Positions 15,865 through 23,695 of a stretch of DNA of 26,125 bases are shown here, one piece after another. Position 1 is the first letter of the stretch; each line of letters opens with the position of its first letter. Where the stretch lies: contig CAJXJV010000002.1 in NCBI GenBank assembly GCA_913055135.1, positions 1-26,125 on the forward strand, given 5' to 3'. The translations under genes were made by a program, and so were the position numbers. Under the pieces are notes generated by a model, which was not told the origin of the DNA, did not search any database, and worked only from the letters and a program-made list of their open reading frames with translations. Source of the DNA: an uncultured Desulfurobacterium sp. (GTDB lineage: Bacteria > Aquificota > Aquificia > Desulfurobacteriales > Desulfurobacteriaceae).

Positions 15865-17190
15865 ATGAGAATAGTAGATTTAAGAAAAGAAGGCTGGGAG
15901 AAAGATCCCGAACTCCTTAGAATTAAAAACAGAGGTCAGGGGCTGGAAAGCAAATATGCCCAAAGTGTCCTTGAGATAATTGAAAACGTCAGGAATTTTG
16001 GAGATAATGCCGTATTCTCTTACGCGAGAAAGTTTGACAGGGTTGAGCTTACTCCAGAAAATGTCAGGGTTGCTGAAGAGGAGATAGAGGAAGCCTTTAA
16101 GAAGGTAGAACCAGAAGTTCTTGAAGCCATAAAGGTTGCTGTTGAGAGGGTTAGGAAGTTTCACGAGTATCAGAAGGAAAACTCCTACTTTGTTACAGAA
16201 CCGGGAATGGTTCTTGGACAGAAAGTTACACCCTTAGAGAGTGCTGGAATTTACGTTCCCGGCGGAAAAGCCTCTTATCCATCTTCTGTCATAATGAATG
16301 CAGTTCCTGCAAAGGTTGCGGGTGTTGAAAAAGTTGTGATGATCACTCCAGCCATTGGTTCCTTAGAGGTTAATCCTTATTCACTTGTAGCTGCAAGGCT
16401 CTCCGGGGTTGATGAGATCTACAGGGTTGGTGGAGCTCACGGGGTTGCTGCAATAGCTTTTGGAACTGAATCAATACCAAAGGTTGACAAGATTGTTGGT
16501 CCTGGAAATATCTACGTTGCCCTTGCAAAGAAGTTTCTCTTTGGAACTGTTGATATAGATATGGTTGCAGGTCCCAGCGAGATACTTGTAATTGCAGATG
16601 AGTCTGCAAATCCAGAGTGGGTTGCTGTTGATCTCCTTTCTCAGGCTGAACACGATGAGCTTGCAGGCGCTTTCCTTGTTACTCACAGTGAGGAAATTGC
16701 AAAGAAGACAGTAGAGGCTCTAAAAGAAAAACTGAAGGCTCTTAAAAGAAAAGAGATTGCGGAGAAATCCATTGAGAATTTTGGAACTGTCTTCATTACG
16801 AGGGATATTTACCATTCCTGTGAAGTTGCAAATGTAGTGGCGCCAGAACACCTTGAGGTTGCGACGAAAGAACCTTTTGCTCTTCTTGACCACATAAAGA
16901 ATGCCGGTGCTATATTCCTTGGACATTATACCTGTGAATCCTTAGGGGACTATGTTCTGGGACCGAACCATGTTCTGCCAACCGGAGGCAGTGCAAGGTT
17001 CTTCTCTCCCTTAGGAGTTTACGACTTCATTAAGCGTTCTTCTGTTCTCTACGTCAGTGAAGAAGGGTTTAAGCAGGTTTCAGAACATGCAAGAAACCTT
17101 GCCGAGTGTGAGGGGCTTGAGGCTCACAGACTTGCAGTTGAAGTGAGAGAAGCAATAAGGATACCTATAAAGGTAGAGGAAAAGGTTTGA
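15865..17190 (+). CDS. hisD: Histidinol dehydrogenase
   Basis: It performs the last two steps of histidine synthesis, oxidising L-histidinol to histidine with NAD. The 441 residues match the family. Zinc and catalytic residues are visible: SQAEHDELAGA (Q260, H263), PEHLEV with the Glu328-His329 pair, GDYVLGPNHVLPTGG with Asp362, and His421 near the end in LEAHRLAV. GPGNIYVALAKK and the VPGGKASYPSSV stretch bind NAD and substrate. ATG 15865 has GAGGTAA upstream. It heads a ten-gene plus-strand run in which no gap exceeds 11 bases; no other his gene is present. Confidence 0.96.
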   Translation: MRIVDLRKEGWEKDPELLRIKNRGQGLESKYAQSVLEIIENVRNFGDNAVFSYARKFDRVELTPENVRVAEEEIEEAFKKVEPEVLEAIKVAVERVRKFHEYQKENSYFVTEPGMVLGQKVTPLESAGIYVPGGKASYPSSVIMNAVPAKVAGVEKVVMITPAIGSLEVNPYSLVAARLSGVDEIYRVGGAHGVAAIAFGTESIPKVDKIVGPGNIYVALAKKFLFGTVDIDMVAGPSEILVIADESANPEWVAVDLLSQAEHDELAGAFLVTHSEEIAKKTVEALKEKLKALKRKEIAEKSIENFGTVFITRDIYHSCEVANVVAPEHLEVATKEPFALLDHIKNAGAIFLGHYTCESLGDYVLGPNHVLPTGGSARFFSPLGVYDFIKRSSVLYVSEEGFKQVSEHARNLAECEGLEAHRLAVEVREAIRIPIKVEEKV

Positions 17191-17435
17191 GAGAGGTAGC
17201 CTTAAAAGAAAAGATAACTAATTTAAGAGAACTCTTTAAACTGGTATTTGCATTGTTTTTTGGAGATTTAGCTGGAACTTTAAGTATTCTTCGGTATGAC
17301 GGATTCAACCTGCTATCTTTTACAGGGATAGTGAGTCTGCTCTGGCTGGCACTGGCACTGTTTGTCGTCTGGAACAAAATGGAGTATTACTTAAATCTTC
17401 TGGAAGAGGACAAAGATGAAAATCACAGTAACTGA
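17187..17435 (+). CDS. Small two-helix membrane protein of unknown function
   Basis: The 82-residue protein has a charged amphipathic start (1-16), a hydrophobic segment at about 17-36 (LFKLVFALFFGDLAGTL), a second at about 43-63, and an acidic tail. The TTG start overlaps the hisD stop by four bases, with GAGGAAAAGG upstream, so translation is probably coupled. It overlaps the next small gene by 20 bases. I recall similar small proteins in chemolithotrophic bacteria but know no function. Codon use resembles its neighbours. Confidence 0.65.
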   Translation: MREVALKEKITNLRELFKLVFALFFGDLAGTLSILRYDGFNLLSFTGIVSLLWLALALFVVWNKMEYYLNLLEEDKDENHSN

Positions 17436-17529
17436 CATAGCAATAGTTGTTACTTATCTAATAGCTCTTATAGGGCTTACGTCAGTAATCTACATAGCTG
17501 TAAGAGAACCAAAAAAGAGTAAGAGGTAG
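17416..17529 (+). CDS. Tiny single-helix membrane protein (37 residues)
   Basis: ATG 17416 has AGAGGA five bases upstream and reads 37 residues to TAG 17527-17529. One hydrophobic helix (about 7-29: AIVVTYLIALIGLTSV) is followed by a basic tail (REPKKSKR), which predicts the C-terminus on the cytoplasmic side. It overlaps the preceding small membrane gene by 20 bases in another frame and ends two bases before pyrB, so it fills the only gap in the operon. The two small proteins may form a complex; this is inference. Confidence 0.6.
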   Translation: MKITVTDIAIVVTYLIALIGLTSVIYIAVREPKKSKR

Positions 17530-17531
17530 TA

Positions 17532-18467
17532 ATGAAACATCTCATTTCTGCAGAGGACATTTCAAAGGAACGGTTTCAGGAGATATACAGGCTCTCTCAA
17601 CAGGTTAAGGAAGCTCTAAGAGAAGATAGGAAGAAGTTTACAGTCCTCAGAGGCAAGTGTGTTGTGAATCTCTTCTTTGAGCCCTCCACCAGAACAAGGT
17701 CTTCCTTTGAAAAGGCTGGAAAGTTCCTCTCAGCTGATGTTATCAATATAACCGCATCTGCAAGCAGTGTTAAGAAAGGGGAAAGTCTCATAGATACACT
17801 GAAAAACCTTGATATGATGCATCCGGATGTTGTTGTTCTGAGGCATCCGTGCGAAGGGGCTCCCTATACAGTGAAAAACTACATCAATGCTTCGATAGTT
17901 AACGCTGGAGACGGCTGTCATCAGCACCCAACTCAGGCTCTCCTTGATGCAGTTACTTTAATTGAGCACATGGGAAGTCTTGAAGGAAAGAAAGTTACCA
18001 TAATGGGAGACATTTCCCACAGCAGAGTTGCAAGGTCTGACGCGATACTCTTCAGGAAGCTTGGAGCAGAGGTTTTCATCTACGGACCCTCTCCAATGAT
18101 GCCAAGGTTTCCGGAAGCTCTTGGTGTAAAGAAACTTTCCTCTTTTGAGGAAGTGGCTGAAATCTCAGACGTTGTAGTTCTCCTCAGGATTCAACTTGAG
18201 AGGCAATCGGCTAAGAAGGTTTTTCCTTCTCTTAGAGAGTATGCGGAGCTCTTTGGAATGAACAGGAAAAAACTTGAAATGCTCAAAGCCAGGACTATTA
18301 TCCTTCACCCAGGACCTTTCAACAGAGGAGTGGAGCTCAACAACGATATTGTTACTTCAAGCCGTTCTCTCATATTCCAGCAGGTTGAAACAGGACTTGC
18401 TGTCAGGATGGTTGTTCTTTCGCTGCTTTGCGGAAGACTTGAGAAGTTGAAGGAGGAAATTGCATGA
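17532..18467 (+). CDS. pyrB: Aspartate carbamoyltransferase catalytic subunit
   Basis: It joins carbamoyl phosphate and aspartate, the first committed step of pyrimidine synthesis. The 311 residues show the carbamoyl phosphate loop FEPSTRTRSSFE (49-60), the catalytic 80s loop SVKKGESL (79-86), HQHPTQALLD, and the aspartate-side HPGPFNRGVEL. ATG 17532 has AGAGGTAG upstream. No regulatory pyrI is present. In Aquifex the catalytic chain forms a joint complex with dihydroorotase; pyrC lies one gene downstream here, consistent with that. The stop overlaps the cytochrome gene by four bases (ATGA). Confidence 0.96.
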   Translation: MKHLISAEDISKERFQEIYRLSQQVKEALREDRKKFTVLRGKCVVNLFFEPSTRTRSSFEKAGKFLSADVINITASASSVKKGESLIDTLKNLDMMHPDVVVLRHPCEGAPYTVKNYINASIVNAGDGCHQHPTQALLDAVTLIEHMGSLEGKKVTIMGDISHSRVARSDAILFRKLGAEVFIYGPSPMMPRFPEALGVKKLSSFEEVAEISDVVVLLRIQLERQSAKKVFPSLREYAELFGMNRKKLEMLKARTIILHPGPFNRGVELNNDIVTSSRSLIFQQVETGLAVRMVVLSLLCGRLEKLKEEIA

Positions 18468-18805
18468 GAAAGTTGATTACTTCTGGAATTCTTCTAACGG
18501 CAGGACTTTTTATTTTTAGCTGTTTTGAAGGTGGTGTTCTGAATAGAGATCTTGTTTTTAAAAATAAAAATGGAGATGTTGTATTTAGTCATGTTTACCA
18601 CGTAAAGGTAAAAAAGCAACGTTGTTCTTTCTGTCATCCAAAACTATTTAAGAAAAAATTTGGAATGGACAAGTTTTCAATGGAGGATGTCTGGCAGGGC
18701 AAGTACTGTGGTGCTTGTCACAACGGAACGAAAGCTTTTGACGCTAAAAATCCAAAGAACTGCTCAAGATGTCACAAACAAACTGAAAAAGGGGAAGGTA
18801 AGTAA
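18464..18805 (+). CDS. Triheme c7-type cytochrome lipoprotein
   Basis: The 113-residue protein has a hydrophobic signal (about 4-19) ending in a lipobox-like FIFSC with Cys20, so it is probably a lipid-anchored periplasmic protein. Three heme-binding CxxCH motifs are seen: CSFCH (54-58), CGACH (82-86) and CSRCH (100-104). Further His residues at 43 and 46 could be axial ligands, as in c7/c3 cytochromes. The layout DVVFSHVYH ... CSFCHPKLF ... GKYCGACHNGTKAF is that of c7-type triheme domains. It overlaps pyrB by four bases and shares one base with pyrC, so it is coupled to pyrimidine genes although its likely role is electron transfer. Partner unknown. Confidence 0.88.
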   Translation: MRKLITSGILLTAGLFIFSCFEGGVLNRDLVFKNKNGDVVFSHVYHVKVKKQRCSFCHPKLFKKKFGMDKFSMEDVWQGKYCGACHNGTKAFDAKNPKNCSRCHKQTEKGEGK

Positions 18806-20088
18806 TGGCTTCTCTTCTCATAAAAGGCGGAAGAGTTGTTGATCCATCTCAAGGCGTAGATGGACAGTACGACATTCTAATTGAGAACGGAAGGGTTGTG
18901 AAAATTGAAAAAAACATTTCTGAAACAGAAGCGACTGAAGTTTTAGACGTTGATGGGCTTATTGTTTCTCCGGGTTTTATTGATCTTCACTCCCATCTAA
19001 GAGATCCCGGGCAGGAGTGGAAAGAGGACATAGAGACAGGCTCTCAGGCTGCTGTTGCAGGAGGGATAACCTCTGTCTGCTGTATGGCAAATACGGATCC
19101 GGTTAACGATAATCCTGCTATTACTAAGTACATTATCGAAAAGGCTGAAAAGGTAGGACTTTGTGATGTTTTCCCGGTTGGTGCAATAACAAAGGGACTG
19201 AAAGGAGAGGAGTTAGCAGAGATAGGTCTTATGGTGAAAGCAGGTGCTGTTGCGATTTCGGATGACGGTGAAACACCGAAGGATGCGAAACTTTTAAGAA
19301 ATGCAATGGATTATGCAAGAAGTCTTGGAATTCCCGTTTTCTGTCACAGTGAAGATAAGAGCCTTTCTGCTGGTGGACATATGAACGAAGGTTTCCTCTC
19401 TAACTACCTTGGAGTTCCGGGAATGCCGGCAGAGGCTGAAGATATCGGAACAATGAGGGACATTCTAATAGCGAAGCTGACCGGTGCCCACGTTCATATC
19501 TGTCACGTTTCAAGTAAAGGAGCTCTGGAAATAATAAAGAGAGCGAAAGAGGAAGGAGTAAGAGTTACATGTGAAATTACTCCTCACCACTTTACTCTTA
19601 CTGAGGATGCTGTAAGGAGTTTTGACACAAATGCCAAGATGTGTCCTCCTTTGAGAACAGAGGAAGATGTAAAGATGTGTAAGGAGGCTTTGAAAACAGG
19701 AATTGCCGACGTTATAGCAACAGATCACGCTCCTCATACAGTTGATGAAAAGATGGTAGAGTTCTGTCAGGCACCTTTCGGGATAATTGGATTTCAAACG
19801 ATGTTACCCCTATCTCTGAATCTTGTTAGAGAAGGTTACATTTCTCTTTTCCAGCTAATAGAGAAAATCTCGACAGTTCCTGCCAGAGTAATAAACAAAA
19901 AGGACATCGGGACACTGAGACGAGGAGCTCGAGCCAATATCGCAATTTTTGACCCTGATGAGGAGTATGTTTTCACGAAGGAGATGATTAAATCGAAGAG
20001 TTACAACTCTCCGTTTCTGAATGAAAAGTTAAAGGGAAAAGTGAAATTTACAATTTATAATGGTAAAATAGTGTATAAAGATGTATAA
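18805..20088 (+). CDS. pyrC: Dihydroorotase (type I)
   Basis: It cyclises carbamoyl aspartate to dihydroorotate. The 427 residues fit class I dihydroorotases. Metal-site motifs are DLHSHLRDPG (His62, His64), HICHVSSKGAL, CEITPHHFTL, and ATDHAPHT with the catalytic Asp. In Aquifex the type I enzyme needs to associate with aspartate carbamoyltransferase for activity; the nearby pyrB suggests the same here. ATG 18805 overlaps the cytochrome stop by one base (TAATG). It ends 11 bases before the membrane protease gene. Confidence 0.95.
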   Translation: MASLLIKGGRVVDPSQGVDGQYDILIENGRVVKIEKNISETEATEVLDVDGLIVSPGFIDLHSHLRDPGQEWKEDIETGSQAAVAGGITSVCCMANTDPVNDNPAITKYIIEKAEKVGLCDVFPVGAITKGLKGEELAEIGLMVKAGAVAISDDGETPKDAKLLRNAMDYARSLGIPVFCHSEDKSLSAGGHMNEGFLSNYLGVPGMPAEAEDIGTMRDILIAKLTGAHVHICHVSSKGALEIIKRAKEEGVRVTCEITPHHFTLTEDAVRSFDTNAKMCPPLRTEEDVKMCKEALKTGIADVIATDHAPHTVDEKMVEFCQAPFGIIGFQTMLPLSLNLVREGYISLFQLIEKISTVPARVINKKDIGTLRRGARANIAIFDPDEEYVFTKEMIKSKSYNSPFLNEKLKGKVKFTIYNGKIVYKDV

Positions 20089-20099
20089 AGGGAGTCTAT

Positions 20100-20957
20100 A
20101 TGCAACATGGTCCAAGTTTTTTTGATATATTCTGGCTTTTAATCATTTTCTTTTCCCTCTGGCCTATTTTCCAGCAAAAAAACCTTGAATGGGCGAGGTT
20201 TCGTCTCATCAGGGAAGTAGAGAAAAAAAGAAAATCAAGAGTAATAACGATGATTCACAGGCAAGAGAGACTTGCCTTTATGGGTTTTCCTCTTATGCGA
20301 TTCATCACAATTGAAGATTCTGAAAGAATTCTAAGAGCAATTAGAATGACTCCCGATGATATGCCAATAGACTTAATAGTCCACACTCCAGGTGGACTTG
20401 CTCTTGCTGCTACTCAAATAGCTTCTGCTCTCGTTAAGCACAAAAGTACTGTTAGAGTAATAGTTCCTCACTATGCAATGTCTGGTGGAACTTTGATAGC
20501 TCTTGCTGCAGATGAGATAGTTATGGATCCAAATGCTGTTCTGGGACCCCTTGATCCACAGCTTGGGCAGTTTCCAGCTCCTTCAATTGTGAAAGCTTTG
20601 AAGACAAAGAAAGGTCAACTGAAAGACGAAATGCTCATCTTAGCAGATGTTGCAGAAAAGTCGCTGGTACAGATGAAAAATACGATCCTTAGAATCCTTA
20701 CAGCCAAAGGGTACAGTAAGGAAAAGGCAGAAAGGGTAGCAGATCTTTTGACTTCTGGTTACTGGACTCACGATTATCCGTTAACCGTTGATGTGATTAA
20801 AGAGTTGGGTCTTAACGTTTCAACTGAAGTACCAAAGGAAGTTTACGATTTAATGGAGCTTTATTACCAGCCTACGGGTCAGGCTGCTGTTCAGTATATA
20901 CCTGTCCCGTATGGAGAACCCAAAAAAGGAGAGGTGCCAGTAAGGAAACCCCATTAG
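20100..20957 (+). CDS. Membrane-anchored ClpP/SppA-fold serine protease (SDH_sah type)
   Basis: The 285-residue protein has one N-terminal transmembrane helix (about 7-24) and a ClpP-crotonase fold. HTPGG (95-99) forms the oxyanion site, YAMSGGTLIALAADEI (125-140) carries the likely nucleophile Ser128, and DPNAVLGPLDPQLGQFPA (143-160) follows as in the family named serine dehydrogenase proteinase. A later Lys or His would complete the dyad or triad; I cannot fix it. The ATG has GGGAG five bases upstream. It lies between pyrC and a CarD-like regulator. Substrates are unknown; the family probably degrades membrane or signal-peptide fragments. Confidence 0.82.
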   Translation: MQHGPSFFDIFWLLIIFFSLWPIFQQKNLEWARFRLIREVEKKRKSRVITMIHRQERLAFMGFPLMRFITIEDSERILRAIRMTPDDMPIDLIVHTPGGLALAATQIASALVKHKSTVRVIVPHYAMSGGTLIALAADEIVMDPNAVLGPLDPQLGQFPAPSIVKALKTKKGQLKDEMLILADVAEKSLVQMKNTILRILTAKGYSKEKAERVADLLTSGYWTHDYPLTVDVIKELGLNVSTEVPKEVYDLMELYYQPTGQAAVQYIPVPYGEPKKGEVPVRKPH

Positions 20958-20966
20958 GAGTGTAAA

Positions 20967-21458
20967 GTGTTTAAGGTAGGAGACAAAGTTGCCTGTCCAC
21001 CTCATGGTGTAGGTGTTATTGAAGGTAAGGAAGAGAGGGAGGTGGGAGGAAAGAAGTTAATATATTTCAGAATTTCTCTCATTGGAAAAAACATGTCTAT
21101 TTTAGTTCCCGAGGCAAGTATTGAAAGTTCAGGAATCAGACCTATACTGTCTGAAGAAGATATAGAGGAAATATTTAAGTTTTTATCGGAAGTCCCAACG
21201 AACATAAGTGAAAAGTGGACTGTGAGACACAGACTTAACGTTGATAGACTCAAAACGGGCAATATAAAAGAGCTTGCAACTGTTGTCAGGAATCTTTCCT
21301 ACAGGTCAAAGGATAAGGAACTCTCTTACTCGGAAAAGAGGATGTTTGAAGAAGCTTTTGGAAAGCTTTCTGAGGAGATAGCCCTTTCCTTAGGAGAACC
21401 TGTAAAAAAAGTCAAACAGAGGATAAGGAAAATCCTCAGAGAGGTTAAGAAATCGTGA
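20967..21458 (+). CDS. CarD-like RNA polymerase-binding regulator
   Basis: CarD-family proteins bind the RNA polymerase beta subunit and stabilise open promoter complexes. The 163 residues have the N-terminal RNA polymerase interaction domain (FKVGDKVACPPHGVGVIEG, about 2-20, and the following strands to 60) and a helical C-terminal part (SYRSKDKELSYSEKRMFEEA) that binds DNA in homologues. The start is GTG 20967 with AGGAG six bases upstream. Its stop overlaps the PIN-TRAM gene by four bases. CarD-like, PIN-TRAM and ispD genes are adjacent in many bacteria, so this cluster is conserved. Confidence 0.9.
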   Translation: MFKVGDKVACPPHGVGVIEGKEEREVGGKKLIYFRISLIGKNMSILVPEASIESSGIRPILSEEDIEEIFKFLSEVPTNISEKWTVRHRLNVDRLKTGNIKELATVVRNLSYRSKDKELSYSEKRMFEEAFGKLSEEIALSLGEPVKKVKQRIRKILREVKKS

Positions 21459-22438
21459 TACTATCAAAGTTTCTTGGAGGGTTTTTCTTATTCCTCCTCT
21501 TTATTTCAATGGTGATTTTTAAGAATTACGGTTTTACTTTGACTCAATCCCTCATAATAGGAATTTTCATTACTGCTGCATCCTTCCTCTTCTACGAATT
21601 TGTAATGAAGAAAAGGCTGAAAATTAGAACGATTATCCTTTTTTCAGCAGGTTTCTTTTTAGGTCTTTATATTGCAAAGGGAATCACGCTTTCTCTCTAT
21701 TCAATATTTGCAAATTTTCCTTATTTGCAGGAAATTCTGTTTATAACTCTTCCGTACCTCTTTGGTTTTAGTGCTGTAGAAGTTGCAAGGAACAGACCTC
21801 TTTCAGAGCTCCTCAAAGAGGAACAGGGGCTTTACTGTACTCCAAAGGTTATCGATACCAGTGCACTAATAGACGGTAGAATAGTTGAGATAGCGAAGAT
21901 AGGTTTTATTGAAGGGAAAATAATTATTCCAAGATTCGTTCTTGAAGAGCTACAGACCCTTGCGGACTCCACTGATCCGATGATAAGAACTAAAGGAAAA
22001 AAAGGTCTTGAAATGGTTTCCCAGCTAAGGACCTTAGATAAACCTCCGGTAGAAATCTACGAAAGAGACATTCCATGGATTAAGGACGTTGATTCAAAAC
22101 TTGTAGAACTTTCAAGAAGATTGAGGGCAAAGCTGATAACTACGGACTACAATCTGAACAGGATTGCATCCATAAAGGGGGTTGAAATTCTCAATATCAA
22201 TGATCTTGCAAATGCCCTTAAACCTGTTGTTGCAGTTGGGGAGGAGCTTGTAATTTTCCTTGTCAGAGAGGGTAAAGAGAAGAACCAGGCTGTAGGGTAC
22301 CTTGATGATGGAACGATGGTTGTTGTTGACAACGCAAAGCATTTGATAGGTCATAGGGTGAAAGTTCTTGTAAATAATCTGCTTCAAACATCTTCAGGAA
22401 AGATAATCTTTGCAAGACCAAAAGAGGTTGTAAAGTGA
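21455..22438 (+). CDS. YacL-like membrane protein with PIN and TRAM domains
   Basis: The 327 residues have four hydrophobic segments in the first 110 (about 5-22, 33-50, 58-78, 91-107), a PIN nuclease domain (about 130-252) and a TRAM RNA-binding domain (about 256-322). Acidic PIN residues are in VIDTSALIDGR (Asp134), FVLEEL (Glu164-165) and ITTDYNLN (Asp231). The order matches Bacillus YacL. It probably cleaves or binds RNA at the membrane; the target is unknown. The start is GTG 21455, inside the carD stop region; the stop overlaps ispD by four bases. Confidence 0.88.
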   Translation: MILSKFLGGFFLFLLFISMVIFKNYGFTLTQSLIIGIFITAASFLFYEFVMKKRLKIRTIILFSAGFFLGLYIAKGITLSLYSIFANFPYLQEILFITLPYLFGFSAVEVARNRPLSELLKEEQGLYCTPKVIDTSALIDGRIVEIAKIGFIEGKIIIPRFVLEELQTLADSTDPMIRTKGKKGLEMVSQLRTLDKPPVEIYERDIPWIKDVDSKLVELSRRLRAKLITTDYNLNRIASIKGVEILNINDLANALKPVVAVGEELVIFLVREGKEKNQAVGYLDDGTMVVVDNAKHLIGHRVKVLVNNLLQTSSGKIIFARPKEVVK

Positions 22439-23118
22439 GATTTGCCGTTATTCCTGCTGCTGGTTCAGGAAGAAGATTTGGCGGAAAAAAGCAGTTTTTT
22501 GAAATAAAAGGGAAACCGCTCATTGAGTACCCATTGAAGGTTTTCCAGAAAAGCGAACTGATTCACGGTATTATCCTTGTTCTTCCTGAAGAAGATCTTG
22601 AATTTGGTGAAAAGCTAAAAGAAAAGTTCCCTAAAATAGTTAGAGTTGTAAAAGGGGGAGAAGAGAGGCAGAGCTCCGTTTATAGAGGTCTCAAATCGAT
22701 AACTGAGCCTGTAAAAGAGGTTCTCATTCACGATGGAGTGAGACCGGTTATTTCAGCAGTAATGATAAGGGATCTTGTTATCTCTCTTTCAGATTACGAT
22801 GTTGATGGAGTTATCTTAGGAGTAAAGCCGAAGGAAACTGTAAAAGAGGTCGATTCTCCTTTAGAACCCGGGGACTTCTTTGTTAAGAAAACCCTTAATA
22901 GGGATAATCTGATTCTGGTTCAGACTCCACAAATCTTCAGCTTTCAGGTTCTCCTTGAATGTCATGAAAGAGCAAGAGAAGAAGGCTTTTTTGCGACCGA
23001 TGATTCGGCACTCCTTGAAAAGTACGGTTACTCTGTCGTTGCAATTCCTGGTGATTACACGAACATAAAAGTCACCACCCCTGAAGATGTTGAAATAGTT
23101 TCTCTTTTTCTATCCTAA
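22435..23118 (+). CDS. ispD: 2-C-methyl-D-erythritol 4-phosphate cytidylyltransferase
   Basis: IspD transfers CMP to methylerythritol phosphate in the MEP isoprenoid pathway, which feeds the polyprenyl synthase at the window start. The 227 residues match the family. The nucleotide-binding start PAAGSGRRFGGKKQF (7-21), VLIHDGVRP, the TPQIF segment and DDSALLEKYG ... VTTPEDVEI are typical. The start is GTG 22435 with GAGGTT six bases upstream. It is the last gene of the ten-gene run; the ispF that often follows is not here. Its end overlaps the convergent methyltransferase gene by nine bases. Confidence 0.94.
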   Translation: MRFAVIPAAGSGRRFGGKKQFFEIKGKPLIEYPLKVFQKSELIHGIILVLPEEDLEFGEKLKEKFPKIVRVVKGGEERQSSVYRGLKSITEPVKEVLIHDGVRPVISAVMIRDLVISLSDYDVDGVILGVKPKETVKEVDSPLEPGDFFVKKTLNRDNLILVQTPQIFSFQVLLECHERAREEGFFATDDSALLEKYGYSVVAIPGDYTNIKVTTPEDVEIVSLFLS

Positions 23119-23658
23119 GAGTCTATCAAGGATTATTGCTGCTGCTGATCTGACAGATAGGTGGTTGTAGTCAGTTGCACCTCTTATGGGTTCTAAGACA
23201 TAATCTGCGCTCTTTATAAATTCTTCTGTAAGTCCCCATCCTGTTCCGAAGCAGATTATTACGTTTTCTCCAGATTCTATTTTTTCTCTCAGGCTTCTAA
23301 ATGAGATGCTGTTTTCATATTCTCTTGCAGATGTAACAACGACCTTAGGTTTTACTTCATCTTCTTTTTCTATCTCTTCGAGAACATTTTCAAAGTAGGG
23401 AACGGCTTTTACAAGTTTTAGGGCTTCCCATCTTTTTGGATTGTATTCCCTGCCGTGTCCGCCCTGCCAGAATGAGAGAAGCTTGTTTGCAAGCCAGAGA
23501 TGATTCTCTATCGGTTGAACAATAAAGTACTTCTTTACTCCGTAAGTTCTTGATGCTCTTGCAATGTCATGGATATCAAGGGTGGTTAGAGATGTTGCTA
23601 CCACTCTTTTCTCTTTGTTGTAAACAGGATAGTGGAGAAGGGCAACGTACACAGCCAT
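23110..23658 (-). CDS. SPOUT-class RNA methyltransferase
   Basis: The 182 residues begin MAVYVALLHYPVYNK and continue TSLTTLDIHDIARASRTYGV and KYFIVQPIENH, a pattern I recall from the small SAM-dependent, TrmD-like SPOUT family known from Aquifex and Thermotoga structures. The C-terminal part has a knot-like FGTGWGLTEEF and LEPIRGATDYNHLSVRSA, which should form the SAM pocket. The RNA target is not known for this family. ATG 23658 has GGAG eight bases upstream; a longer reading to 23733 would overlap the UbiB gene and is discarded. It follows the UbiB gene by 37 bases. Confidence 0.8.
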   Translation of the reverse strand: MAVYVALLHYPVYNKEKRVVATSLTTLDIHDIARASRTYGVKKYFIVQPIENHLWLANKLLSFWQGGHGREYNPKRWEALKLVKAVPYFENVLEEIEKEDEVKPKVVVTSAREYENSISFRSLREKIESGENVIICFGTGWGLTEEFIKSADYVLEPIRGATDYNHLSVRSAAAIILDRLLG

Positions 23659-23695
23659 GGGATTCTCCAGGTTAAAAATTGGTTTGTGAAGGATA

